This document shows, one piece after another, positions 1 through 7,342 of a DNA stretch of 41,716 bases (position 1 is its first letter; the number at the start of each line of letters is the position of its first letter). Location: contig CAMWPM010000016.1 of NCBI GenBank assembly GCA_947176235.1, forward strand, positions 1-41,716, read 5' to 3'. The stretch is from an uncultured Bacteroidales bacterium (GTDB taxonomy: Bacteria > Bacteroidota > Bacteroidia > Bacteroidales > Muribaculaceae). The notes beneath the pieces were generated by a model. The model saw only the letters and a program-made list of their open reading frames with translations. It ran no database searches and was not told the origin of the DNA. The position numbers and the translations under genes were made by a program.

Positions 1-96
1 GACAGACAATCAGTTGACTTTATTCTGATGCCTTATGTCGAACTCACGTTATTTAATAATAAATGAACGCCTATGATAACGTAATTGTTGGAAGTG

Positions 97-141
97 AAAA
101 TGCGCCCCGAATGTCATAAACCTGACAATCGGGGCGCATTT
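97..141 (-). terminator. terminator after ridA
   Basis: A 13-bp perfect stem (129-141 with 98-110) starts 21 nt after the ridA stop. It has an inner TGTCA/TGACA pairing in the loop and, read on the minus strand, ends in TTTT. It looks like an intrinsic terminator for the brkB-ridA transcript. Confidence 0.8.
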
Positions 142-161
142 GCGTTTAGTTGTTATGCCTT

Positions 162-536
162 TCAGCGGGCTGCGATCACTTCGATCTCCACAAGAACCTG
201 CTTCGGAAGTTCGCGGACAGCGACAGCTGAACGTGCAGGGAAGGGGGAGGTGAAATTCTCTGCGTAGACAGCGTTCATTGCACCGAAATCATTCATATCG
301 GCGAGGAATACCGTTGTCTTTACCACGTTATCAATTGACAAACCAGCTTCGGCAAGAATCGCCTTGATGTTGGCGATGGACTGTGCTGTCTGGGGTGCAA
401 TACCTTCCGGAATCGTGCCGTCGGCGGGATTGACAGGAATCTGACCGGAGATGAATACGAAAGGACCGGCATCAATAGCCTGGCTGTAGGGACCGATTGC
501 GCCGGGGGCGTTGGTTGTTGCGATTGCTTGTTTCAT
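162..536 (-). CDS. ridA: RidA family enamine/imine deaminase
   Basis: A complete 124-residue RidA/YjgF/UK114 protein of normal family length. Seen: the conserved N-terminal GPYSQA segment (residues 15-20), the ISGQIP segment (29-34), and a C-terminal end with a conserved-type Arg (PARSAVAV) and LVEIEVIA. The family hydrolyses reactive 2-aminoacrylate-type enamines made by PLP enzymes, releasing ammonia, in the cytosol. Its ATG overlaps the stop of the upstream brkB-like gene by 4 bp (ATGA), so the two are probably translationally coupled. A strong terminator hairpin follows. Family assignment is firm; the specific substrate is inferred from the family. Confidence 0.95.
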   Translation of the reverse strand: MKQAIATTNAPGAIGPYSQAIDAGPFVFISGQIPVNPADGTIPEGIAPQTAQSIANIKAILAEAGLSIDNVVKTTVFLADMNDFGAMNAVYAENFTSPFPARSAVAVRELPKQVLVEIEVIAAR

Positions 537-1942
537 GTTGTTTCTGTTTTAATAGGATTTGGGGAAATTCTTATTGATGAAAGGAGTGTGGATTCTCCTT
601 CTTTGTAGACTATGTCGGCAAGGGCGCGAATGTCATCGTTAAGCTCCGTGAAGCGATGGTCGAAATCCGTAAGGAAATCTTTATTACCCCTGTTGATCAG
701 TTTCTCTGCCACGAGTCCGATAGAAATTTCTGTTATAGGGATGGAGGGGGCGAATCCGAATATTTCTCTTTTTGGATCGACAAGCACCTTATTGACGAGT
801 CCGGCTTCTTCGAGGTGAATCAGAGAAGCAGAGACGAGCATCGGCGGTATGTTGAATTCGCGGGCAAATTCTTCGACAAGTACAGGACCTTTCTTTTCCT
901 GAAAGTGTTGTACGATGATCGTCATTATCGCAAGTCCCACACGGAAACGATAGTAGGCGGAAATCTCCTTTACCTGATTCGAAAAGTTAAAGTAGGAGAT
1001 GTTCTGCGACGAGTAACACAGAACCGCGCCCGCTAGAGTGATGATCCACACAAGCTGAAGCCAGAGGAGGAGAAGCGGAAGGAATGCGAAACTTCCATAG
1101 ATCGCGTTGTAGCGTGACACGTAGAGAGTTCCGGATACGAACAGCCATTGCAGGATTGTGAACGACACACCGGCAAGGATTCCGGCAAGGATAGCGTTAC
1201 GGAATGTGACACGGGTGTTTGGCAACAGCACATACAATCCCGCGAAGAAAAGACAGGTCAGCACAAGTGACGCAAAATCAAGCATCGAGGAGAAGAACGG
1301 ACTGATAAACTCAAACGGAAGTTTCTCCTGGAGGGTTGATGACATAAATACGTTGATACCACTTGCACATATCATCAGAATCGGCAGCAGAAGGATGATC
1401 GCTGTATAGTCGGTCAGCTTTCGCCACATTGAGCGTCCTTGCTTCACGCCCCAGATAAAGTTGAACGATTGTTCGATACTTGTCAGAAGCGAAATCAATG
1501 TCCAAAGAAGGAAAACTATACCCACACCTACAAAAATTCCCTCGCTTGCCTGATTAAGATAGGAATCAACGAAAGTAAATGCAGTCTCCAGCGCTTCACG
1601 CTGTGCAGGAAAATAGTTGAATAGTTGAGTCTGAAGCAGATTCTGGAATCCAAATCCTCTTGAGATTGCAAAAACGAGTGCAAGTGCAGGCACGATTGCC
1701 AGAATAGTACTATAGGTGAGAGCGGCTGCCTGAGATTGCAAAGTCTTGTTGAGAAACGAAGTTACAGACAGGCTTATCACCTTTGCGACACGTATGTACC
1801 AATATGTATCCGGTTTTTCCCATACCCCGACCGACATAAATCGGATGGCATTCCGGATCCAGTCCAAAGTCCGGACTATGAATCCTTTCTTTGGAGCGGA
1901 CGGGACATCCTTCTCTACTTTTGTCTTTTTGTCTTTTTTCAT
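533..1942 (-). CDS. YihY/BrkB family inner-membrane protein
   Basis: A 469-residue polytopic membrane protein of the YihY/virulence factor BrkB family. A basic cytoplasmic N-terminus (lysine-rich, about 35 residues) precedes about six hydrophobic segments between residues 80 and 310. The family-typical stretch after the first segment ([18 protein letters not shown]) is present. A C-terminal soluble part of about 130 residues (about 335-465) looks like a winged-helix module and is longer than in enterobacterial YihY, as is usual in Bacteroidetes. Despite the old name ('ribonuclease BN'), the family has no proven nuclease activity and its transport role is unsettled. It overlaps ridA by 4 bp. 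Confidence 0.88.
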   Translation of the reverse strand: MKKDKKTKVEKDVPSAPKKGFIVRTLDWIRNAIRFMSVGVWEKPDTYWYIRVAKVISLSVTSFLNKTLQSQAAALTYSTILAIVPALALVFAISRGFGFQNLLQTQLFNYFPAQREALETAFTFVDSYLNQASEGIFVGVGIVFLLWTLISLLTSIEQSFNFIWGVKQGRSMWRKLTDYTAIILLLPILMICASGINVFMSSTLQEKLPFEFISPFFSSMLDFASLVLTCLFFAGLYVLLPNTRVTFRNAILAGILAGVSFTILQWLFVSGTLYVSRYNAIYGSFAFLPLLLLWLQLVWIITLAGAVLCYSSQNISYFNFSNQVKEISAYYRFRVGLAIMTIIVQHFQEKKGPVLVEEFAREFNIPPMLVSASLIHLEEAGLVNKVLVDPKREIFGFAPSIPITEISIGLVAEKLINRGNKDFLTDFDHRFTELNDDIRALADIVYKEGESTLLSSIRISPNPIKTETT

Positions 1943-1947
1943 AATTG

Positions 1948-1955
1948 CAAAAGTA
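1948..1955 (-). promoter_or_regulatory. -7 box upstream of the BrkB-like gene
   Basis: TACTTTTG on the minus strand matches the Bacteroidetes -7 box TAnnTTTG and ends only 5 nt before the ATG (1942). No -33 TTTG is seen at the right distance. If used, it gives an almost leaderless mRNA. Confidence 0.45.
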
Positions 1956-2022
1956 AGATTTTTTTTTGTATGTCGGAGAAAAATCTAAGGGTAATGGGTA
2001 AAAACTGATACTTCTATTAAAG

Positions 2023-4401
2023 TTAGCGTAAACGGAGAGAGGCCTGACGCAGACCGGGTGCCGATACGGAAAGACGTCCTGACTTACCTGTGTCAGCCCG
2101 GCGGACAGCGGCAAGCGCTCTTCCTTTCCATGCCTTACGGGTAGGCGAGGTGTAGGGGACGGTATCGGTCAGATCCGCTGAACCGGTGGCAAGAATCTCG
2201 GCATTGCCGCCATTAATTGAAAATGCAAGAGTTGGATCTGCATTAGGAACCACCCTACCTTTTGAATCCACGATTTCAACCTCTACGAATACAAGATTGT
2301 CATCTGTGTCATATTCTACCGGTGTAAGTCGGATGGCTGAAGCTTTCCCCGCGGTTGAGATGGTGTCATAGTCAGTCACATTTCCATTCTCATCAATTCC
2401 TTCCGCACGAAGAGTGCCGGGGGCATAGGGGACTTCAAAGGAGGCAAGGCAGGCATTAGCTTCTCCGGCAGGGAGTTCGCCGATCATTTTGTCGTTGAGG
2501 AAGAGACGTACGCGCGGAGCGCGGGAGTAGACTTCCACGGTGACCGGTTTCCCTTCATATCCTTCCCAGTTCCAGCTCTCCCATGTAGGCCAAACCGACC
2601 AGGAAGTCTCGTTAATCTCCCCGAAATAGCCGTTTGGCTCACGCACACCGATGGTGGTAGGAGCGCCGTCATTCCATATTGTCTGACGATAGTGGGAAAT
2701 GGGCTTGCGCCAACCTGTCAGATCAATGTCACCGCAGTAAGCTCCATGCCATGGATATTGAGGTCCATGATAATGTTCGCCGGGAGTTTGACCGGTGTAA
2801 TAGTAGCGACCGATACCTGATTCTCCGAGATAGTCAATGGCAGTCCAGACAAAGTCTCCGAAAATATAGGGATTGTCGCGCACCGCCACATAATTGGACC
2901 ATGCGTGACGGGGGAAGGATTCCGTCTGCATGAGAACACGGGATGGAAGACGCTCGTGATCAGCACGTGCACGGTGCATCATGTAATTGTAACCGACGAT
3001 ATCATGTGCGGCAGCGAGAGGATCATATATTTCCCAGTCGGAATCCCATGCAGCGAGTGCAGATGTGATGGGGCGAGTCGGGTCAAGTGCGCGGATTGCT
3101 TTAGCGAGACGGTCGGCAGTTGTGACGACCTGAATTTCCTTTCTCTCAAGCACTTCATTACCGGTGCTCCAGCAGAATATTGAAGGATGATTGCGGTCAC
3201 GAAGCACCATTGCCTCCAGATCGGAAGCCCAGTCGGAATCGAAGTGTGTGGTGTAATCGTATGGGGTCTTAGCCTGACGCCACCCGTCAAATGCTTCATC
3301 AATGACAAGAAGTCCCTGACGGTCACACTCGTCGAGGAAGGCGCGGGAGGGGGGATTGTGGGAAGTGCGGACAGCATTGAAGCCAGCCTGCTTCATAAGC
3401 GCTACCTTTCTTGCTTCAGCAGAGGGGAACGAACGAGCGCCGAGGATACCGCAGTCGTGGTGAACACAACCGCCATTGAGAATTATCGGTGTGAAATTGA
3501 GGCGAAGGCCGTTCTCGGCATCGTATTCGATATGACGGAACCCGGTTGTAGTGGTCACACTGTCAATCACCTGCGAATCGGCGTCGAGAAGGAGAGTGGT
3601 AAGAGTGTAGAGGTTGGGCGCATCAGGACTCCAGAGAAGGGGAGATGCAACCGGAATCTCCGTCTCGGCGGATTTGACCGCTATATCTGCCACTTTTTTA
3701 CCTCCTGCGTTCTGCGTCAGTATATGACGAAGTGACAGCCCGGTTTTGCCGGCAGTCTCGAACGGAGCGGCTACAGAAAGAACCCATGAGGAATCAGCCG
3801 GATTGAATTTGGAGTAAGCGAAAAGCTCGCGGTCGTTGATGCGGGCCGGGGAAGTGGTGACGAGATGAACGGGGCGGTAGATACCGGAGCCGGTGTACCA
3901 GCGGCTGTTTCTCTGACGAGAATTATCCACGCGAATCGTCAGGGTGTTTTTGCCGGCGTGGAGATAGGGTGAAAGGTCAACGGAAAAGGTCGAGTAGCCG
4001 TAATGATGACCACCGGCAAGACTGTCGTTGACAAACACCTGTGCATCCTCATAAGCGCCATCAATGACAAGTTCGTGACGCATTGACAGTTCGGACTGCG
4101 GAATGTCGAGCGTGCGGGTGTACCAGCCGGTGCCGGCTGTGAAATAACCTCCGTCGTTACCCGAAGGAGCATCCGCACTGTAAGGCAGACCGGTACTCCA
4201 GTCGTGAGGAATGGAGACAGTGGTGGACTGCAAGCCGGAAGGAGGGGTGGCCTGGAATGAAGCGGCAGAGTCCGTTGGAAGGTCGATGCGCGTGAACGTC
4301 CACCCGTCAGTCAGCACGACATCACTGCGTCTGGCTGAGAGTGACGGTACTGCAACAGCCATGGCAAGCAGCAGAGCCGGAAATGTGTTGATTAGTTTCA
4401 T
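2023..4401 (-). CDS. secreted glycoside hydrolase family 2 (beta-galactosidase-like)
   Basis: A 792-residue enzyme with an N-terminal signal peptide (about 22 residues, cut near SLSA). Order of parts: GH2 sugar-binding jelly-roll (about 60-185, with WYRGxGIYRPV-type WYTGSGIYRPV), GH2 immunoglobulin-like domain (about 195-290), TIM barrel (about 295-590), then two beta-sandwich C-terminal domains (DUF4982-like about 615-690 and a GH2 C5-like domain about 700-790). Acid/base Glu416 lies in STGNEV and the predicted nucleophile Glu494 in MQTESFP. The catalytic set looks intact. The likely activity is exo-beta-galactosidase or a related activity on diet or host glycans in the periplasm. No SusC/SusD pair or regulator lies nearby, so it is not in a typical polysaccharide utilisation locus. 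It follows the deacylase gene by 54 bp with no promoter match between, so co-transcription is possible. Confidence 0.92.
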   Translation of the reverse strand: MKLINTFPALLLAMAVAVPSLSARRSDVVLTDGWTFTRIDLPTDSAASFQATPPSGLQSTTVSIPHDWSTGLPYSADAPSGNDGGYFTAGTGWYTRTLDIPQSELSMRHELVIDGAYEDAQVFVNDSLAGGHHYGYSTFSVDLSPYLHAGKNTLTIRVDNSRQRNSRWYTGSGIYRPVHLVTTSPARINDRELFAYSKFNPADSSWVLSVAAPFETAGKTGLSLRHILTQNAGGKKVADIAVKSAETEIPVASPLLWSPDAPNLYTLTTLLLDADSQVIDSVTTTTGFRHIEYDAENGLRLNFTPIILNGGCVHHDCGILGARSFPSAEARKVALMKQAGFNAVRTSHNPPSRAFLDECDRQGLLVIDEAFDGWRQAKTPYDYTTHFDSDWASDLEAMVLRDRNHPSIFCWSTGNEVLERKEIQVVTTADRLAKAIRALDPTRPITSALAAWDSDWEIYDPLAAAHDIVGYNYMMHRARADHERLPSRVLMQTESFPRHAWSNYVAVRDNPYIFGDFVWTAIDYLGESGIGRYYYTGQTPGEHYHGPQYPWHGAYCGDIDLTGWRKPISHYRQTIWNDGAPTTIGVREPNGYFGEINETSWSVWPTWESWNWEGYEGKPVTVEVYSRAPRVRLFLNDKMIGELPAGEANACLASFEVPYAPGTLRAEGIDENGNVTDYDTISTAGKASAIRLTPVEYDTDDNLVFVEVEIVDSKGRVVPNADPTLAFSINGGNAEILATGSADLTDTVPYTSPTRKAWKGRALAAVRRADTGKSGRLSVSAPGLRQASLRLR

Positions 4402-4455
4402 GACAAATAATTAAAACGTGTGATATGAAATTATATAATTGAAATCTAATATTAT

Positions 4456-5022
4456 TTATTCCGGGCGTAATTCAACCCAAGTGAAGTCGTGCCCGGTGGC
4501 AGGAATTACCTTCGTGAGTAAATCCTCGAGTGACATCACTAAGCTTGCGGTGTTGACGCATGGATGGCAGGCATAAAGGTCAATATCCCGTAAATCGTTG
4601 TCGATTATCAGCCTGACCCGATGATCAGTGTCGTGAATAAGTCCCATTGGCGATACCGCGCCCGGATGGATGCGGAGCATCTCCCACATTTGTTCGGGAG
4701 TGGCGAATGACAGTCGGGCACATCCGAGCTGAGATGACAGATATTTCGTCTTGAACGGTTTATCGGCAGGAAGCATCAGCAGATAAAACTGAGTTGCCTG
4801 ACGGTTGGTAAGGAAAAGATTTTTGAATACAGGAGCGCCGGCTTCTTTCCTGACGGCTTCACACTCCTCCATCGTGAAAGCCTCGGGGTGGGTGAGAGTC
4901 ACGTATGAGACGCCGAGCCTGTCAAGAAAATCATACGTGTTTTTCTCCGGCTCGCTCATTGTATCAAAAGCCTCGGGGCGCCCCTCAGAGCGGCAGACGT
5001 TGAACATGGTATTATCCTGCAT
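4456..5022 (-). CDS. aminoacyl-tRNA deacylase, YbaK/ProXp (PrdX-like)
   Basis: A 188-residue protein with the YbaK/aminoacyl-tRNA editing fold. Seen: the N-terminal helix with the THPEAFTMEE segment, the conserved KNLFLTN with its lysine, and the C-terminal PGAVSPMGL motif that lines the substrate pocket in this family. Such free-standing domains hydrolyse mischarged tRNAs (typically Ala-tRNAPro or Cys-tRNAPro) in trans in the cytosol. It is the first gene after a good -7 box 22 nt upstream. The exact tRNA specificity cannot be told from sequence alone. Confidence 0.88.
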   Translation of the reverse strand: MQDNTMFNVCRSEGRPEAFDTMSEPEKNTYDFLDRLGVSYVTLTHPEAFTMEECEAVRKEAGAPVFKNLFLTNRQATQFYLLMLPADKPFKTKYLSSQLGCARLSFATPEQMWEMLRIHPGAVSPMGLIHDTDHRVRLIIDNDLRDIDLYACHPCVNTASLVMSLEDLLTKVIPATGHDFTWVELRPE

Positions 5023-5043
5023 AATTTATTGTCAATTTATATG

Positions 5044-5051
5044 CAAAGATA
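5044..5051 (-). promoter_or_regulatory. promoter -7 box for the deacylase (and possibly the GH2 gene)
   Basis: TATCTTTG on the minus strand fits TAnnTTTG and would start transcription about 15-18 nt upstream of the ATG at 5022. It is divergent from the stronger plus-strand promoter at 5072-5102. Confidence 0.6.
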
Positions 5052-5071
5052 CGAAAATAATCCTTACTTAC

Positions 5072-5102
5072 TTTGAAGTATGACCTTTTTTACTTAACTT
5101 TG
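5072..5102 (+). promoter_or_regulatory. consensus -33/-7 promoter reading into ORF-free sequence
   Basis: TTTG (5072-5075), 19 nt, then TAACTTTG (5095-5102): a perfect Bacteroidetes housekeeping promoter. No coding gene starts for about 370 nt downstream, which supports a non-coding transcript or a long structured leader. Confidence 0.75.
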
Positions 5103-5106
5103 TAAT

Positions 5107-5421
5107 ACATAACACTCGCAGAGCCCATGAGCGGGTAATTCGGGTGGGATGTAATGACATTTTTGAAAAAACGTTTATCGGCGTTTCTGTTTTGACCAAT
5201 TGAAATCTGGCAGTTTCAAATCTTCATCAAGGCAGCGGCAATGGTAGATGTTCATGGATATGTAAGTATCATACCAATAGTTTGTGTCGTCAGATGACGA
5301 TATGCTATTGGTGTATTTCTGCATATATACGTGGGCTCTGCACATTGCTCTTCCTATGAAGATGGGCACATGCCAGAGCCTCAATTGGTGGGACGAGCAA
5401 TGGTAAGGTACCCACGTTTTT
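5107..5421 (+). ncRNA. candidate structured non-coding RNA or long leader
   Basis: Starts just after a perfect promoter and carries no credible plus-strand ORF. Pairings visible by eye: GCAGAGCCCA (5118-5127) with 5332-5341, 10 bp; ACCAATAG (5273-5280) with 5305-5312, enclosing a TCGTC/GACGA hairpin (5287-5300); ACGTGGG (5329-5335) with 5411-5417, directly enclosing CATTGCTC (5343-5350) with 5395-5402. The last stem is followed by a T run (5417-5421), like a terminator. The 10-bp helix and the 5329-5335 stem share bases, so they would be alternative folds. I see no hallmarks of tmRNA, RNase P or SRP RNA, and I do not recognise the family. A 69-residue minus-strand ORF (5175-5384) overlaps it and is an alternative explanation. 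It could also be the 5' leader of the lipoprotein gene. Confidence 0.45.
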
Positions 5422-5425
5422 AGTA

Positions 5426-5433
5426 TATTTTTG
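5426..5433 (+). promoter_or_regulatory. -7 box upstream of the lipoprotein gene
   Basis: TATTTTTG fits TAnnTTTG. It lies just after the T run ending the folded region and 45 nt before the chosen ATG at 5479. It would make the lipoprotein gene its own transcription unit. No -33 element is visible. Confidence 0.4.
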
Positions 5434-5478
5434 GCCGTTTCAGGGTATCATACGGACACAAAACTAATAAATCAATTT

Positions 5479-6573
5479 ATGAAAGCAAAAATTATTGGCA
5501 GTTTCAAATGGTTATTCCTTTTAGGAGCCATTGTAATCCTTTCGTCCGCTTGTTCACATGGGACGGCAGATGAACCTGAACCAGTTGTTCCCGAAACTCC
5601 TAATGAAGGCAATGAATTTATTAGCAGTGATACTGTTTTAGTATCATTTGTTCCACAATCCCTCGAATGGGGTTTGTCTCCCATGTCAAGGGCTTCAAGT
5701 GATGACCTGTATGGAATTATAGTATACCAATCTAATGTTGAAATCAATAGTGAAAATGGATTTTCTTCTAACGCACAGCAATGTGCGTTGGCAATTTTCG
5801 ATGATATAAATCTACTTTCCATAAAACTTTCGAAGAATCAATTCTACCATTTTGGAATGGTATATATACCTAATGGGAAGAATATTTTGGAACCCATTGG
5901 TGATGGATGGGGTACTCCTTTCACCCTCGACAACTATCCTGAGTACATTCCCCAACTCAATACTGTTGTTTACAAAGCATTACCAAATCATGTCGGGTTC
6001 TTTGACGTTCCTTCACAAGTTAAAGGAATAAAAAGTACTCTTGCGGGTGCAAATGTTTTTAACGAAGTTTTAAGATATATGGGAATATATAGAAATTATA
6101 AACCCATATCAGACAATCAAAAAGTCACAATTGAGCTATATCGTTGGCAATATGGCATCAAGATTATTGCTTCTGATTTTTACGAAGGTAGCGTAAAATG
6201 TATGACATATTACACTAATAATGAAATGGAACTAATAATGCACGCTAATTCAAGTGGTGTGTCAACTATGGAATACAATTTGGAATGTCCAACATGGTTG
6301 GCAGCTCAAACTATGTTTGAATATGATAACCTCGATGAATGTGCAACTGCGTTAGCGAATAACAATGGTTTTGGACATTCATTACGCATTGTCTATGTTA
6401 CTCCAAATAATGAAGAAATTATGCTATGGTCACGTTCAGGCTCACCATTTAAAAGGATGAAAATGCACACCCTTGAATTCTCACTGAGCGACGCAATCGC
6501 TAATGGTGGTATTTCAACGGAATTAATGGATTCTTCAGACGAAACAATGGAAGAAATTAATTGGGACTTGTAA
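5479..6573 (+). CDS. unknown lipoprotein, possibly fimbrillin-like
   Basis: I chose the ATG at 5479 because it gives a standard lipoprotein signal: a K-rich start, a hydrophobic core, and lipobox LSSAC with Cys25. The open frame continues to 5431, but those codons lack signal character. The mature part (about 340 residues) opens with a Pro/Glu/Thr linker followed by predicted beta-rich sequence without cysteine pairs or an enzyme motif. An acidic ADE stretch soon after the lipidated Cys vaguely recalls the Bacteroidetes surface-lipoprotein export signal. The segment 'DDLYGIIVYQ' and the alternating pattern recall Bacteroidales fimbrillin-like lipoproteins, but I cannot assign a family. The gene is clearly more AT-rich than the flanking housekeeping genes, which suggests transfer. 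Confidence 0.7.
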   Translation: MKAKIIGSFKWLFLLGAIVILSSACSHGTADEPEPVVPETPNEGNEFISSDTVLVSFVPQSLEWGLSPMSRASSDDLYGIIVYQSNVEINSENGFSSNAQQCALAIFDDINLLSIKLSKNQFYHFGMVYIPNGKNILEPIGDGWGTPFTLDNYPEYIPQLNTVVYKALPNHVGFFDVPSQVKGIKSTLAGANVFNEVLRYMGIYRNYKPISDNQKVTIELYRWQYGIKIIASDFYEGSVKCMTYYTNNEMELIMHANSSGVSTMEYNLECPTWLAAQTMFEYDNLDECATALANNNGFGHSLRIVYVTPNNEEIMLWSRSGSPFKRMKMHTLEFSLSDAIANGGISTELMDSSDETMEEINWDL

Positions 6574-6859
6574 CAAATAAACATTCTTTAAAATAACATT
6601 AGACTGGGTACAAATTAAATCTATTGTATCTGGGAAAGAAAGTTTATATCTTTTTTTGCTAGTGTTGGAGAAAAATCGATAGTTACTCCTGATAAACTAT
6701 AAGAATATCTTTTCTCATCACAAAATCATTTACATTACAAAAGTCAGGTCGTACATGTTGTATCTGACAATACCTAGATAATCTAATAAAAATTATAACC
6801 ATAGTTCTTGATGGGTACGCAATCATGTGCCTGTCAAGAACTTTTTCATAAAAGATAAT

Positions 6860-7342
6860 ATGTGTGAGTTTTCAGAAAAAAACCTTTACTTATCCGATGA
6901 TGACCTTATTTTCAAAGTCGATGAAGAAAAAGACAGGTGTGGATTTGTAGATAAAGATGGTGAATGGCTAATTCAACCGAAGTTTGCAAATGGAAGGGAC
7001 TTTCATGAAGGATTGGCGGCAATGGCAGAGGGCACTGATTATCCATATCCTAAATGGGGTTTCATCAACACTCTTGGGAGATGGGTAATAGGACCAAAGT
7101 TTGATGGCGCGGGCGATTTTCACGAAGGACTTGCCTGGATTGAAAAAGATTGGTGGTCTAATCCTCGCTATGGTTTCATTGATGAAAATGGAGAGGAGGT
7201 TATTGATGCCAAATTTGACAGAATAGTCGAGGATTATTCAAATGGTTATGCCAAAGTGATCTATAAGGATGACCTCAGGTATGTAGACAGGCAAGGCAAC
7301 ATTTATGATAGTATGCCAAGAGAATCAGGATTCGGGAACTGA
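6860..7342 (+). CDS. WG-repeat protein
   Basis: A 160-residue cytoplasmic protein with about four WG-type repeats. Units such as CGFVDKDGEWLIQPKF, WGFINTLGRWVIGPKF and YGFIDENGEEVIDAKF are each followed by an F/Y-x-E/N-G-L/Y-A segment. WG repeats make beta-rich binding surfaces of unknown partner. A GTG at 6827 would add 11 residues, but the ATG at 6860 gives a more natural start. There is no signal peptide. The 3' end overlaps the convergent MATE gene by 18 bp. It belongs to the AT-rich island and may be a fragment of a longer repeat protein, since many WG proteins are larger. The 286 bp before it hold no gene that I can see. Confidence 0.75.
   Translation: MCEFSEKNLYLSDDDLIFKVDEEKDRCGFVDKDGEWLIQPKFANGRDFHEGLAAMAEGTDYPYPKWGFINTLGRWVIGPKFDGAGDFHEGLAWIEKDWWSNPRYGFIDENGEEVIDAKFDRIVEDYSNGYAKVIYKDDLRYVDRQGNIYDSMPRESGFGN

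Noticed and set aside
533..1942. Annotation as ribonuclease BN
   Set aside because: This is an old mis-transfer to YihY-family membrane proteins. There is no metallo-beta-lactamase or nuclease motif here.
3187..3735. 182-codon plus-strand ORF opposite the GH2 gene
   Set aside because: It lies fully within a well-supported glycosidase gene on the other strand and shows no protein family features.
5352..5410. Short plus-strand ORF with Trp-Trp and a third Trp (start ATG at 5356) just before a terminator-like stem, resembling a trp leader peptide
   Set aside because: The downstream gene is a lipoprotein, not a trp gene, and the ORF lies within the helix-forming segment. The Trp codons are most likely chance.
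5431..5478. Longer start for the lipoprotein
   Set aside because: It would bury the signal peptide behind 16 polar residues. The ATG at 5479 gives a normal lipoprotein signal.
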